A DNA stretch of 64,000 bases from Chryseobacterium sp. H1D6B (GTDB taxonomy: Bacteria; Bacteroidota; Bacteroidia; Flavobacteriales; Weeksellaceae), in the NCBI RefSeq assembly GCF_029892445.1, contig NZ_JARXVJ010000001.1, positions 744,001-808,000 of the forward strand, given 5' to 3'. The notes below the pieces were generated by a model. That model made no database searches. It had not been told where the DNA came from and was given only the letters and a program-made list of their open reading frames with translations. Below, piece by piece: positions 43,731 through 53,554 of the stretch. The translations under genes and the position numbers were made by a program. Each line of letters opens with the position of its first letter. The first letter of the stretch is position 1.

Positions 43731-44300
43731 TTATTGTTTCACTAATTCGAAATATAAGTTAACGTCTACATCTTTCGCTACTCCAGCTCCTGTAGGATCA
43801 TATTTAATGTTATAATCTAAACGGTTCACTGTAAATTTTGTCTGGAAGCCTAATACTTCTTTACCTTGCTGATTTTTGGTAACACCTCCATAAGTTACAG
43901 GAACACTGATTTCTTTAGTTACATCTTTTATTGTCAGTTTTCCTTTAAGCGTATATGTGTTATTTTTACCTTTTGTTAAAGAAACGCTTTCAAATTTCAT
44001 CGCCGGAAATTTCTCTGCATCAAAGAAATCTGCACTTTTCAAATGCTTATCTCTCATTTCAACTCCTGTATTTACCGCATTGATATCTACAGAAAAATTG
44101 AATTTTGCATTATCTAAATTAGTTCCGGGAGTAGATACAGTTCCTTCAAACTTATCAAATCTTCCCTGTACAAAGCTTATTCCCATATGCTTAATATTGA
44201 AGTTAACAGAAGAGTGCATAGGATCTACATTCCAAGTAGACTGTGCAAAACCAACAATACTTAAGAAAGACAGGACGAAAGTTAAAAATACCTTTTTCAT
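43731..44300 (-). CDS. YceI-family periplasmic lipid-binding protein
   Basis: A 189-residue protein with a cleaved signal peptide (FLSIVGFAQS). The YceI fold starts WNVDPMHSSVNFNIKHMG, with later GRFDKFEG, MRDKHLKSADFF and the C-terminal YDPTGAGVAKDVDVNLY. YceI proteins form a lipocalin-like barrel binding isoprenoid-type lipids; the physiological role is unclear. The 136-residue membrane protein lies 70 bases upstream on the same strand. Confidence 0.94.
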   Translation of the reverse strand: MKKVFLTFVLSFLSIVGFAQSTWNVDPMHSSVNFNIKHMGISFVQGRFDKFEGTVSTPGTNLDNAKFNFSVDINAVNTGVEMRDKHLKSADFFDAEKFPAMKFESVSLTKGKNNTYTLKGKLTIKDVTKEISVPVTYGGVTKNQQGKEVLGFQTKFTVNRLDYNIKYDPTGAGVAKDVDVNLYFELVKQ

Positions 44301-44370
44301 TGTAATATATTTTTATATTTATTTATAATACAAAAGTAGATCTAACAGCCGGGCTGGGCATTGATGTATG

Positions 44371-44781
44371 TTAGTTTTTAGCTTTTTCTAAATTTATTTT
44401 TGAAAACAATATTCCTAGAAGCCAAACAGCAAGAAAAATAATAATTGAATTCATGTACAGTAATACATTCAGAAGTTTTGCATTGTGCTGTTCATGAAAG
44501 AATGTAAAAGGGTTTGTTCCTGTGAATGCTAAAGTAAGTATATAAAGTATTTCAAATAAAAGAGCTATTCTAAATAGGGAATGGTAATGATGTTTAAAAA
44601 TAAGTACAGTTATAAAACTTATCCCTGAAACAATACAGCATCCAATAAGTACAGCAAAGGAAAGCATTCCGAAATCTCCTCCCGGCAGTTCCAAAAATCC
44701 AACGCTCCAGTCAGCAGATATTGTATTGAGAATTGTCATCAAAGCAAATACCAGTATACTTTTAAGCAGAATATTTTTCAT
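44371..44781 (-). CDS. four-TM membrane protein of unknown function
   Basis: 136 residues with hydrophobic segments near 5-22, 38-62, 70-88 and 104-126, and a loop TGTNPFTFFHEQHNAK between the last two. No catalytic motif or family recognised. It starts divergently from radA and may be co-transcribed with the YceI gene downstream. Confidence 0.75.
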   Translation of the reverse strand: MKNILLKSILVFALMTILNTISADWSVGFLELPGGDFGMLSFAVLIGCCIVSGISFITVLIFKHHYHSLFRIALLFEILYILTLAFTGTNPFTFFHEQHNAKLLNVLLYMNSIIIFLAVWLLGILFSKINLEKAKN

Positions 44782-44841
44782 GTTTGAAAATTAAACAAAA
44801 TTTCGAAAGAAAAATTCAAAAAAAATTTTGAACTTCGCGGT

Positions 44842-46188
44842 ATGGCAAAATTAAGAACAGCATATTTCTGTCAAAACTGCGGAACACAATATTCTCAATG
44901 GATGGGGCAGTGTAAAAACTGCGGCGAATGGAATACTTTAGTAGAAGAAGTGGTGGAAAAAACGACTCAAAAGAGCATCGGTTCGAAAACCAAACAGAAT
45001 ATCATTAATATTATTGAAGTTGAAACTATAGAAGAACCCCGTATAAAAACACCTTCTGAAGAGCTTAACAGAGTTTTGGGAGGCGGAATTGTTTTAGGTT
45101 CTGTCACTTTAATCGGAGGTGAGCCGGGAATCGGAAAGTCTACGTTACTGCTGCAGCTCGCCTTAAAAATGAAGAAGAAAATTCTTTATGTTTCCGGAGA
45201 AGAAAGTGCCTCCCAAATAAAAATGAGAGCAGACAGGCTGTCGGAAATTCAAAATCCCAACTGTTTTCTTTTTACAGAAACTTCATTAGAAAAAATTCTT
45301 CATGAAGCTAAAAAGCTGGTTCCGGATTTTATGATTATTGATTCAATCCAGACCCTTCAATCTCAATCCATAGAAAGTTCTCCCGGCACCGTTTCTCAAA
45401 TCCGGGAATGTTCCAATGAAATTATAAAATACGCTAAGGAAAACAGCGTACCTGTTTTTTTAGTAGGACACATCACAAAAGACGGACAAATCGCAGGACC
45501 AAAAGTTCTGGAACACATGGTAGATGTTGTTTTAAATTTCGATGGTGACAGAAACCATCTTTTCAGATTATTAAGAGCCAATAAAAACCGTTTCGGGTCT
45601 ACTGCAGAAATCGGAATCTATGAAATGGTCTCTCAAGGGTTAAAGGAAATAAAAAATCCGTCAGAGATTTTAATCACGAAGAAATTTGAAGAGCTGTCTG
45701 GAAATTCTGTTGCGGTTACTCTGGAGGGAAACAGGCCGATGCTGCTTGAAATTCAGGCTCTGGTAAGCACAGCGGTTTATGGAACCCCGCAAAGAAGCTG
45801 TACCGGATTTGATTCCAAAAGATTGAATATGCTTCTTGCTGTTCTTGAAAAACGGGCAGGATTTCAATTAGGGGCAAAAGACGTCTTTCTTAATATTACC
45901 GGCGGTATAAAAACTGATGACCCAGCTTTGGATCTTGCGGTGGTAGCATCTATTCTTTCTTCTAATGAAGATATCGCTATTTCTGAGCATTTTTGTTTCG
46001 CAGGAGAAATTGGATTAAGCGGTGAAATCCGTCCTGTTGCCCAGGTTGAACAAAGAATTTCAGAGGCTGAAAAATTGGGTTATGAGAAGATTTTTGTTTC
46101 TAATCTTAATAAAATTCCAAAAAGAAAATTCGGAATAAAAATTGAAGAAGTAAGCAAAATTGAAGATTTTCACGAGAGAGTTTTCTAG
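44842..46188 (+). CDS. radA: DNA repair protein RadA
   Basis: 448 residues in the standard order: a C4 zinc finger (Cys10, Cys13, Cys24, Cys27), a RecA-like ATPase with Walker A GGEPGIGKST, the RadA-specific RANKNRFGS, and a C-terminal Lon-like domain with GGIKTDDPALDLAVVASI. It drives branch migration of recombination intermediates. It is followed after about 70 bases by a secreted protease gene, with no terminator seen between them. Confidence 0.97.
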   Translation: MAKLRTAYFCQNCGTQYSQWMGQCKNCGEWNTLVEEVVEKTTQKSIGSKTKQNIINIIEVETIEEPRIKTPSEELNRVLGGGIVLGSVTLIGGEPGIGKSTLLLQLALKMKKKILYVSGEESASQIKMRADRLSEIQNPNCFLFTETSLEKILHEAKKLVPDFMIIDSIQTLQSQSIESSPGTVSQIRECSNEIIKYAKENSVPVFLVGHITKDGQIAGPKVLEHMVDVVLNFDGDRNHLFRLLRANKNRFGSTAEIGIYEMVSQGLKEIKNPSEILITKKFEELSGNSVAVTLEGNRPMLLEIQALVSTAVYGTPQRSCTGFDSKRLNMLLAVLEKRAGFQLGAKDVFLNITGGIKTDDPALDLAVVASILSSNEDIAISEHFCFAGEIGLSGEIRPVAQVEQRISEAEKLGYEKIFVSNLNKIPKRKFGIKIEEVSKIEDFHERVF

Positions 46189-46256
46189 GGGTAAGTTAAG
46201 TTTTAAAGGTTAATGTATATATTTGTATTTCAACAACTTTTAAAACTTAACACATC

Positions 46257-47792
46257 ATGAAAACGAAATTTACCATTTTAGTATGCTTTTGTGCTAGTTT
46301 CCTGTTTGCACAAAACAGAATTTTTCAAAATTCAATTGATGAGAATAATTTAACGGCTGGCCAAAAAGTGAGTAAAGAGCTTGCCTCTACTTATACTTCA
46401 ACGAAATATTACCTGCAGCCTTCTTTTACCCTCACTTCGGATCTGCAGATCACCCTGCCTACCGACAAGCAGATTACGGCAAAATTCAACCGCACTTTTA
46501 AATACAGCAATACCAGCGAATCTGCCGTTTATACTATAGAAAATGATCCTAAAGCAGAACTGGTTCTTTCAAAATACGATAATATTGTCACAGGAATGTA
46601 TTCCTCAAGCACCGGAGAAAAAGTGATGTTCCACCAGACAGATGCAAGTATTTTCGCTTTATCTGTTGTCAGCGGTTCTAAAATTATTGATCAGGATTCA
46701 AAGGACGATTATATTCTAGATATACCTTCAGGTTTCAGCAAAGTGAATGCTGATGTATGTTTAAGCAGTACGCCGATATGTCCCCAAACAAGAATTGATG
46801 CATTAGTTGTATTTACTGCTGCTGCAAAAACGGCATGGGGAGGGCTCGCACAAAGCAACTCTTTTATTGCTACTGCCATTACTAACTTCAATACTGCACT
46901 GCAGAATTCGGGTGTTTCTAATGTAACGATTAATCTGGTATACTCTGGAGAAATAATTTATACAGAATCTGGAAACCTCAGCACAGATCTTCCAAGATTT
47001 AGAAATAATAATGACGGCTTTATGGATGATGTCCACACATTAAGAACAACTTATGGAGCCGACATCTGTGCCCTCATCACTTCTACTCCTACAAGTACAT
47101 GCGGACTGGGATATGTAAATACAAGCCCGACAAACTATTCTGGTACGGCAGGTTTTTCAGTTTCTCTTTACAATTGTGCGGTATCCAATTATTCTTTAGC
47201 CCACGAAATGGGACACAACATGGGGCTGAGACATGACTGGTATGTGGATACAAGTACAACGCCCTGCAGTAACCATCATGGCTATACAAACAGAACTGCC
47301 ATCACCCTTGGAACCTCAAGCATATCTTCTCAAAGATGGAGAACAATAATGGCCTACAATGACGAATGTGCGGCTACCGGCTTTAACTGTACAAGAATCA
47401 ACCGCTGGGCAAATCCTGATGTGAATTATAACACTGAACCTACAGGTATCGCCATTGGAAATACAAATCCATCTAACGAAGCTTTTGGTTTTGCACGTTT
47501 TGCATGTGCTGTTTCTAACTTCATGCCGACTGCCTCTCTATCTGCGAAAGAAGCAAATCTTGACGTTAAAGACTTTACAATATATCCAAATCCAGCTAAA
47601 GATATGATTCATATTTCTGGAAAAGATAATGGGAGGTACACCTTTAAAATTATTAATTCTCTGGGGCAATTTATTTTGTCTACCTCCGAAAAAAGCATCA
47701 GCTTAAGAGGATGGGCTTCTGGAGAATATTTTCTAAGTATCTATAACGAAGACAATTCTTTGATAGGAAGCAAAAAATTGATCATCCAATAA
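46257..47792 (+). CDS. secreted metzincin metalloprotease with T9SS sorting domain
   Basis: 511 residues. The signal peptide ends near FLFAQN, followed by a propeptide (about 20-170). The reprolysin-like catalytic domain has HEMGHNMGLRHD (zinc ligands His316, His320, His326; base Glu317) and a Met-turn WRTIMAYN. The C-terminal about 75 residues (FTIYPNPAKDMIHIS, then GEYFLSIY and KKLIIQ) form a type A sorting domain recognised by the type IX secretion system. The product is probably exported and cell-surface attached or released. Substrate unknown. Confidence 0.94.
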   Translation: MKTKFTILVCFCASFLFAQNRIFQNSIDENNLTAGQKVSKELASTYTSTKYYLQPSFTLTSDLQITLPTDKQITAKFNRTFKYSNTSESAVYTIENDPKAELVLSKYDNIVTGMYSSSTGEKVMFHQTDASIFALSVVSGSKIIDQDSKDDYILDIPSGFSKVNADVCLSSTPICPQTRIDALVVFTAAAKTAWGGLAQSNSFIATAITNFNTALQNSGVSNVTINLVYSGEIIYTESGNLSTDLPRFRNNNDGFMDDVHTLRTTYGADICALITSTPTSTCGLGYVNTSPTNYSGTAGFSVSLYNCAVSNYSLAHEMGHNMGLRHDWYVDTSTTPCSNHHGYTNRTAITLGTSSISSQRWRTIMAYNDECAATGFNCTRINRWANPDVNYNTEPTGIAIGNTNPSNEAFGFARFACAVSNFMPTASLSAKEANLDVKDFTIYPNPAKDMIHISGKDNGRYTFKIINSLGQFILSTSEKSISLRGWASGEYFLSIYNEDNSLIGSKKLIIQ

Positions 47793-47816
47793 AATTGTTT
47801 AAAAAGATCATTTCAG

Positions 47817-47850
47817 TCCTCCGAATATTTTAAATTTATTCGGAGGATTT
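47817..47850 (+). terminator. terminator after the metzincin gene
   Basis: TCCTCCGAATA (47817-47827) pairs perfectly with TATTCGGAGGA (47837-47847), followed by a short T run. Confidence 0.8.
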
Positions 47851-47874
47851 TAAATTTATACCTTAACTTGCAGT

Positions 47875-48456
47875 ATGAACTATCTGGCTCACTCTTTTCT
47901 CACTTTTTCGGATGGACAAATTGTAGGACAGTTTTTGGAAGATTTTATCCGAAATAAAGACCGTTTTTCTTTTCCAAAAGAAATTCAGGACGGAATCACC
48001 CTGCACAGAGCTGTTGATACTTTTACAGATTCTCACCCCGCCATACACGAAGCTAAAAAAGTTTTCAGCCCGCTTGTGAGATTGTATTCCGGGGCATTTG
48101 TAGATGTTTCAATGGATTATTTTCTGGCGAATGATTTAAGTTTACATTCACTTCAAGGCTGGAAAGAACATTCTTTAAAAGTATACAGGGTTTTAAATGA
48201 GAATAAAAAATGGCTTCCTGAACATTTTAAAAGAATGCTGGAAAAAATGGAAAAGGATGACTGGCTCTACAATTACCGTGAAGACTGGGGCATTAAATTC
48301 AGTATACAGAATGTTCTCAACAAGGCTAAATATTTAGATAAAGATCTTCCGGTATTTGAATTATTTTTGAATAACAAAGAGAGTCTTCAGAAATGCTACG
48401 ATGATTTTTTTCCTGATCTATTAGCTCATTCCCAAGGCATTAACAAGCTGTTGTGA
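47875..48456 (+). CDS. ACP phosphodiesterase-like protein (AcpH/DUF479 family)
   Basis: A 193-residue helical protein matching E. coli AcpH in the opening MNYLAHSFL, the metal-binding GQFLEDFIR and ITLHRAVDTFTDSHPA. AcpH removes the phosphopantetheine arm from acyl-carrier protein; many homologues are of untested function. It stands between two hairpins, so it is probably monocistronic. Confidence 0.88.
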   Translation: MNYLAHSFLTFSDGQIVGQFLEDFIRNKDRFSFPKEIQDGITLHRAVDTFTDSHPAIHEAKKVFSPLVRLYSGAFVDVSMDYFLANDLSLHSLQGWKEHSLKVYRVLNENKKWLPEHFKRMLEKMEKDDWLYNYREDWGIKFSIQNVLNKAKYLDKDLPVFELFLNNKESLQKCYDDFFPDLLAHSQGINKLL

Positions 48457-49139
48457 TTGGAAAACGAAATAAAAAACACTTACTAGGTAAGTGTTTCTCA
48501 ATGTTTGGGAACATTTGTACTACATGTGTTATTAGAATTTTTTTTGCCTGAAATATTTTAATCTCCAATTCTGAAAGCCAGAAGCTGTATAGAACCTGAA
48601 TGTAAAGTCATTCCTGTTCCGCTGCGCTGTCCTGGGCGTTTAGTATACTTATCCCTACTTATACATTGACAGTACCACTTGAGGAAAATAAGTCGTTTAC
48701 TAAGTAAATTTGTTTTATTTTCATGTTAAGCTTTTTTAAGTATTATTTGATAATAATAAAAATATCTAAATTGTATTAATGATAATTTATAATTAATGCC
48801 TTTATGTTAAAACAAATATAAATAATTATAATTACAAAACTACTACTATTAATAAATATTAATTAATGTTAAAAGTACATCATACATCACAATCATTAGA
48901 TTTTAATTAATTTTAACGACGCATAAAATCAATTAAACAAAAGATAATCAGACAATTAAAATAAAATTTCAATTTAAATTCTTTCATAAAATATCTTATA
49001 TATCTAAAAAAAAGGAAATAATATTACTCACAAAACAGTGTATTAATAATGTATTTATAGTCATTTTATCTATTTTATCGCTGAAGTTTCACGTCCCTAT
49101 TTTAACAATTTCATATAAGCGATACTGATGTGAATAATA
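48457..49139. other. intergenic stretch without recognisable gene
   Basis: A short hairpin AACACTTAC/GTAAGTGTT (48475-48495) ends the gene to the left. About 48560-48680 is visibly less AT-rich than its surroundings and may be a decayed fragment, but no frame is convincing. The rest is very AT-rich, with no gene, tRNA or strong repeat seen. Confidence 0.6.
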
Positions 49140-49177
49140 AAAACAGACACCTGCATTCAATGTAAGTGTCTGTTTTT
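49140..49177 (-). terminator. terminator of the DUF6702 gene
   Basis: AAAACAGACAC (49140-49150) pairs perfectly with GTGTCTGTTTT (49166-49176). Both strands end in a T run; its position after the stop at 49199 fits the minus-strand gene. Confidence 0.85.
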
Positions 49178-49198
49178 ATTTTAGATCTATGAGACCTT

Positions 49199-49699
49199 TT
49201 AAAACTGCTGGTACAAATACCGGTTAGGGTAGACAAGTTTTTCACTTTTACGATTTCCTTTTACAATAATATGTACGATATTCATCTGGTCATCAAACAA
49301 ATTATAAAGAAAGCTTACCGCTGCTTCTACTTTTTTTGGAGCATTCAAGGGTTCTGATTCTAAAAAAATATTTACAGATTCATTGTCTTCTTCATAACCT
49401 ACGTAGTTCACTTTTAAGAATGTATTATCGGCTTTCAGTTTTAAATATTCTGCGGCGTAGTTTTTTAGGGCTTCATTAAGCTGGGCCTTATATTTTTCAT
49501 CATTAAAATGAAAAGGCTTTCCATATTTTTTACTTAAAGCATTCTCTAAATCATCCAGAAAAAATCGGCCTGTCACCTCAAAGGTTTTTGATTTTGAATT
49601 GTAATTAAATTCTACAGACCCTACATGATAAGGATGCTTCATTTTTGTAAAAGACAATAGAAATAGAACTGGAAGCAGTAATAACAAGAGTTTCTTCAT
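49199..49699 (-). CDS. DUF6702-family exported protein
   Basis: 166 residues with a signal peptide (LLLLLLPVLFLLSFTK), then HPYHVGSVEFNYN, the start typical of DUF6702, and a C-terminal FDDQMNIVHIIVKGNR. The family is commonly beside HupE-like and M1 peptidase genes in Flavobacteriia, exactly the neighbours here, but its role is unknown. Transcribed divergently from the HupE-like gene, with a 63-base gap. Confidence 0.85.
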   Translation of the reverse strand: MKKLLLLLLPVLFLLSFTKMKHPYHVGSVEFNYNSKSKTFEVTGRFFLDDLENALSKKYGKPFHFNDEKYKAQLNEALKNYAAEYLKLKADNTFLKVNYVGYEEDNESVNIFLESEPLNAPKKVEAAVSFLYNLFDDQMNIVHIIVKGNRKSEKLVYPNRYLYQQF

Positions 49700-49762
49700 A
49701 AACCCGGAGATTAAATTTGTTCGAAATTAATCATTATTTTCGTAAGCTTATATTTTAATTAT

Positions 49763-50344
49763 ATGATGCAGGATTTTCTATTCTATTTAAAGCTGGGCTG
49801 GGAACATATTATTTCTTTAGATGCTCTCGATCATCAACTGTTTGTTTTAGCGTTAATCGCCGTATATTCTTTTAATGACTGGAAAAAAGTTCTGATCCTG
49901 GTCACTGCTTTTACAATAGGGCATTCTATAACATTGGCACTAAGCATTCTTGACATTGTGAGAGCTCCTTCTGCATGGGTAGAGTTTTTAATTCCTGTCA
50001 CCATCGTTATCACTTCATTAGATAATATTGTAATGAAAAATCATAAACAGAGCCTCATGCGGATGAATTATTATCTGGCACTGATCTTCGGGCTGATCCA
50101 CGGGATGGGTTTTGCGAATACTGCAAGAGTAATGATCGCTAAAAGCCAGAGCATTGCAGTTCCGCTGTTAGGGTTTAATATCGGCTTGGAATTAGGCCAG
50201 ATTGTTATCGTTTTTGCCATACTTATTGTCTTATTTATACTGATAAATCTTTTCAAGGTCAATAAAAAAGACTGGGTATTATTTGTTTCTTCAGGGATAT
50301 TTGCATTATCATTAAAAATGGCATTAGAAAGAATTCCTTTTTAA
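49763..50344 (+). CDS. HupE/UreJ-family membrane protein
   Basis: 193 residues and about six TM helices with the family pattern LGWEHIISLDALDHQLF, FTIGHSITLALS and FGLIHGMGFAN, carrying conserved His and Asp residues that probably bind a metal. Characterised members transport nickel or cobalt; no hydrogenase or urease gene is near, so the cargo here is open. It precedes the M1 peptidase gene by 66 bases. Confidence 0.88.
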   Translation: MMQDFLFYLKLGWEHIISLDALDHQLFVLALIAVYSFNDWKKVLILVTAFTIGHSITLALSILDIVRAPSAWVEFLIPVTIVITSLDNIVMKNHKQSLMRMNYYLALIFGLIHGMGFANTARVMIAKSQSIAVPLLGFNIGLELGQIVIVFAILIVLFILINLFKVNKKDWVLFVSSGIFALSLKMALERIPF

Positions 50345-50410
50345 TCGTGAAACATATTTAAATTTTCAACTACTTATCATTATATTTGATAATTCTTAAA
50401 TTATTCGGAC

Positions 50411-52786
50411 ATGAAACTAAAAGTAACTGTACTTTCAGTATTATTATATATGGGTGTATCCGCCCAGAACATTCAAAATAACCCTGGAAGCAACCACGGG
50501 AACAGGTTTGAACAACTGGGAACCATCCTCCCTACTCCCAATATGTACAGAACAGCTTCTGGAGCTCCGGGACACGGCTACTGGCAGAATAAAGCTGATT
50601 ATGACATCACGGCTTATCTGGATGAAGATAAAAGAAACTTAAAAGGCTCGGAAACGATTACGTATTATAACAATTCCCCTGATGATTTAGAATACATCTG
50701 GCTTCAGTTAGATGAAAACCAGCAGTCTACTGTAAAAAAAGCAGATTTTCCCTTCTCCTCTACTCTTCCGAAATCTACAACTGACCAGCAGCTGAAAACT
50801 ACTGATCTTCCGGTAAAGGACAATGGATACGGAGTAAGTCTTGAAAAAGTAACAGATGCATCAGGAACTCCTTTAAAATATACGGTAAACAAAACCATGA
50901 TGCGCATTGACCTTCCAAAAGCGCTCAAAAAAGGAGAAAAACTGACTTTCAAAGTAGACTGGAATTACAACATCCCGAACAGAATGAAAATGGGAGGCCG
51001 AGGCGGCTATGAAAATTTTCCTGAAGACGGCAATGATCTTTATACCATGACACAGTGGTATCCTAGAATGTGTGTATACAGTGATTTTCATGGATGGCAG
51101 AACCACCAGTTTACAGGAAGAGGCGAATTTGCATTAGTTTTTGGAAATTTTAAAGTTTCTATGAATGTTCCTGCAGACCACATCGTCGGCGGCACCGGAG
51201 AATGTAAAAATTATGAACAGGTTTTATCTTCAGACCAATTAGGAAGATACAGAAAAGCTCAAAGTGCTGATGAACCCATAGAAATTGTCACTCTTGACGA
51301 AGCTAAAAAAGCCGAGAAGAACCACTCAAAACAAAGAAAAACATGGAGTTTTGAGGCTAATGATGTAAGAGATTTTGCATGGACCTCATCAAGAAAATTT
51401 GTATGGGACGGAATGCGCGTTGTAATCCCGGAAAACAACAATAAAGTAATGGCGATGAGTTTCTATCCAAAAGAAGCTTACAATTTATATAGAAAATATT
51501 CAACGAAAGCTGTTGCCCATACCATCAAAACATATTCAGAATTTACAATTCCTTATCCTTATCCTGTTGCCCAGTCTGTAGAAGCGGCTAACGGAATGGA
51601 ATATCCAATGATCTGTTTCAACTTTGGAAGGACGGAAAAAGACGGCACCTATTCTGAAGCTATAAAAAATGGAATGATCGGTGTCGTGATTCATGAAGTA
51701 GGCCATAATTTCTTTCCAATGATCATCAACTCAGATGAAAGACAATGGACCTGGATGGATGAAGGACTGAATACTTTTACAGAATATCTTACAGAAGAAA
51801 AATGGGATAATAAATTCCCTTCAAAACGAGGCCCGGCATGGACGATCGTAGATTATATGAAACTCCCGAAAGACCAGCTGGAACCGATCATGAGCAATTC
51901 TGAAAATATTGTTCAGTTCGGCCCCAATGCGTATTCTAAACCTGCAACAGGACTTAATATTCTTCGTGAAACCATCATGGGCAGAGAGCTTTTCGACAAG
52001 GCTTTTAAAACCTATGCCAAAAGATGGGCTTTCAAACATCCTGAGCCTGCAGACTTTTTCAGGACAATGGAAGATGCAAGCGGTGAAGATTTAGACTGGT
52101 TCTGGAGAGGCTGGTTCTACGGAACTGATCCTGTAGATATCGCTATTGATAAAGTAACGATTGCTGCTCCCGATCTGGATGCAGTACCAGCGGCTAATGA
52201 GGTCAAATACAAAGTGGAAAAACCATTAGTGAACAGCTTCGAGGATATTTCAAAAATAAGAAACAGAGAAGATAAAAATATCACGTTTTCAGTAGATAAA
52301 GACAAGGGGCTTCAAGATTTCTACTACCGCTATGACAGAGATCAGGAAAAAGTAGACAACAACAAAGAATATTCGCTGAAGGCTGATAATACTGCTCCGC
52401 TTGACACTAAAGACAAAGAAAAATTTAAAAATATCACAGCGTATCAAATTGATTTTGTAAACAAAGGCGGATTAGTAATGCCTGTTATCCTTGAATTTAC
52501 TTTTGAAGACGGCACAAAACTCTATGACAGATCTTCAGCACAGATCTGGAGATTGAATGAACAGAAAGTTTCAAAGACCTATTATTTTGATAAAAAATTA
52601 AAATCTATCCAGCTGGATCCTATGAAAGAAACAGCAGATATTGATACGTCAAATAATTTCTGGAGCAACGACGGAACCAATTTGGAAGCTTCAAAATTCC
52701 AGGTATTCAAACAAAAACAGCAGGAAGCCGTAAGAGGAAGCGCCAATGGAAAAGTAAATCCGATGCAGGCTGCCGGAAAGAAATAA
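50411..52786 (+). CDS. M1-family metallopeptidase (aminopeptidase-like)
   Basis: A 791-residue exported protein: signal peptide ending near SAQN, an N-terminal beta domain (about 55-330), and a gluzincin catalytic domain. It has the GAMEN-like NGMEYPMI, the zinc site HEVGHN (His428, Glu429, His432) and WMDEGLNTFTEY providing the third ligand. A C-terminal beta domain follows. It probably removes N-terminal residues from peptides in the periplasm or at the surface. Ends at a strong terminator. Confidence 0.94.
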   Translation: MKLKVTVLSVLLYMGVSAQNIQNNPGSNHGNRFEQLGTILPTPNMYRTASGAPGHGYWQNKADYDITAYLDEDKRNLKGSETITYYNNSPDDLEYIWLQLDENQQSTVKKADFPFSSTLPKSTTDQQLKTTDLPVKDNGYGVSLEKVTDASGTPLKYTVNKTMMRIDLPKALKKGEKLTFKVDWNYNIPNRMKMGGRGGYENFPEDGNDLYTMTQWYPRMCVYSDFHGWQNHQFTGRGEFALVFGNFKVSMNVPADHIVGGTGECKNYEQVLSSDQLGRYRKAQSADEPIEIVTLDEAKKAEKNHSKQRKTWSFEANDVRDFAWTSSRKFVWDGMRVVIPENNNKVMAMSFYPKEAYNLYRKYSTKAVAHTIKTYSEFTIPYPYPVAQSVEAANGMEYPMICFNFGRTEKDGTYSEAIKNGMIGVVIHEVGHNFFPMIINSDERQWTWMDEGLNTFTEYLTEEKWDNKFPSKRGPAWTIVDYMKLPKDQLEPIMSNSENIVQFGPNAYSKPATGLNILRETIMGRELFDKAFKTYAKRWAFKHPEPADFFRTMEDASGEDLDWFWRGWFYGTDPVDIAIDKVTIAAPDLDAVPAANEVKYKVEKPLVNSFEDISKIRNREDKNITFSVDKDKGLQDFYYRYDRDQEKVDNNKEYSLKADNTAPLDTKDKEKFKNITAYQIDFVNKGGLVMPVILEFTFEDGTKLYDRSSAQIWRLNEQKVSKTYYFDKKLKSIQLDPMKETADIDTSNNFWSNDGTNLEASKFQVFKQKQQEAVRGSANGKVNPMQAAGKK

Positions 52787-52806
52787 GATAAAGAAAATCA
52801 ATACTA

Positions 52807-52840
52807 TAAAAAAGAACTGCTTATCCAGCAGTTCTTTTTT
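52807..52840. terminator. bidirectional terminator between M1 peptidase and response regulator
   Basis: AAGAACTGC (52812-52820) pairs with GCAGTTCTT (52828-52836), flanked by an A run and a T run, serving both convergent genes. Confidence 0.88.
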
Positions 52841-52855
52841 ATATTTAAAATATTT

Positions 52856-53554
52856 TTAATTCAAATAAGTCTTTAAAAAACTCTTGTATGTTCTTCCCAG
52901 CGGGAGCTTATCGCCGTCTTTAAGATAAACATGGCCCGCATCATAAGAACTGATATGAGATGACAATACGATATATGATTTATGAATTCTGATAAATCCT
53001 AAGTCTTGAAATTTTTCTTCAAAATTAGACATCCGTTCGAGAATCATGTATTTTTTAAGCGGCGTAATCAAGATAATATATTCCCCAAACCCCTGAATCC
53101 AGCGGATATCTTCTAAAAAGACCTTATTCATGATATAATTGGATTTAAACATGATAAAGTCTTCCTGCTTTTTATTTTCGGCCGAATTTTTAAATTGTAA
53201 AAAGTCTTTTGCTTTATTAACTGCTTTTTTGAAAGTTTCAAAGTCCACAGGCTTTACAAGATAATGAACCACATCCAGCTCAAAAGCCTTTACGGCATAC
53301 TGCGTTTCCAAAGTAAGAAATATGCAGAGAGGTTTATACGGAAGCTGCTGCAGAAGCTCAATCCCATTGATATAAGGCATATTGATATCCAGAATAACAA
53401 GATCAACTTTATTTTTCTGCAGATATTCCAACGCCTCTTCAGGATTCTGGAATCCTTTTAAAAGATTGACATCTTCTATTTGATTACAGTACTGCTCGAT
53501 AAGCTGCAATGCGGGATATTCATCATCTACACTTACTACAGTCAAATTGGTCAT
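52856..53554 (-). CDS. LytTR-family response regulator
   Basis: A 232-residue regulator. The receiver domain (1-120) has Asp9 and Asp10 in VVSVDDEYPA, phospho-acceptor Asp56 in LVILDINMP, Thr in IFLTLET and Lys in YLVKPVDF. The LytTR DNA-binding domain (about 133-232) has IRWIQGFGEYIIL and GFIRIHKSYIV. Its start overlaps the end of the histidine-kinase gene by four bases, so the two form one unit. The likely target is the divergent transporter operon; that is inference from position. Confidence 0.95.
   Translation of the reverse strand: MTNLTVVSVDDEYPALQLIEQYCNQIEDVNLLKGFQNPEEALEYLQKNKVDLVILDINMPYINGIELLQQLPYKPLCIFLTLETQYAVKAFELDVVHYLVKPVDFETFKKAVNKAKDFLQFKNSAENKKQEDFIMFKSNYIMNKVFLEDIRWIQGFGEYIILITPLKKYMILERMSNFEEKFQDLGFIRIHKSYIVLSSHISSYDAGHVYLKDGDKLPLGRTYKSFLKTYLN

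Noticed and set aside
43957-44328. A 123-codon plus-strand frame over the YceI gene
   Set aside because: Antisense shadow of a clearly recognised family member.
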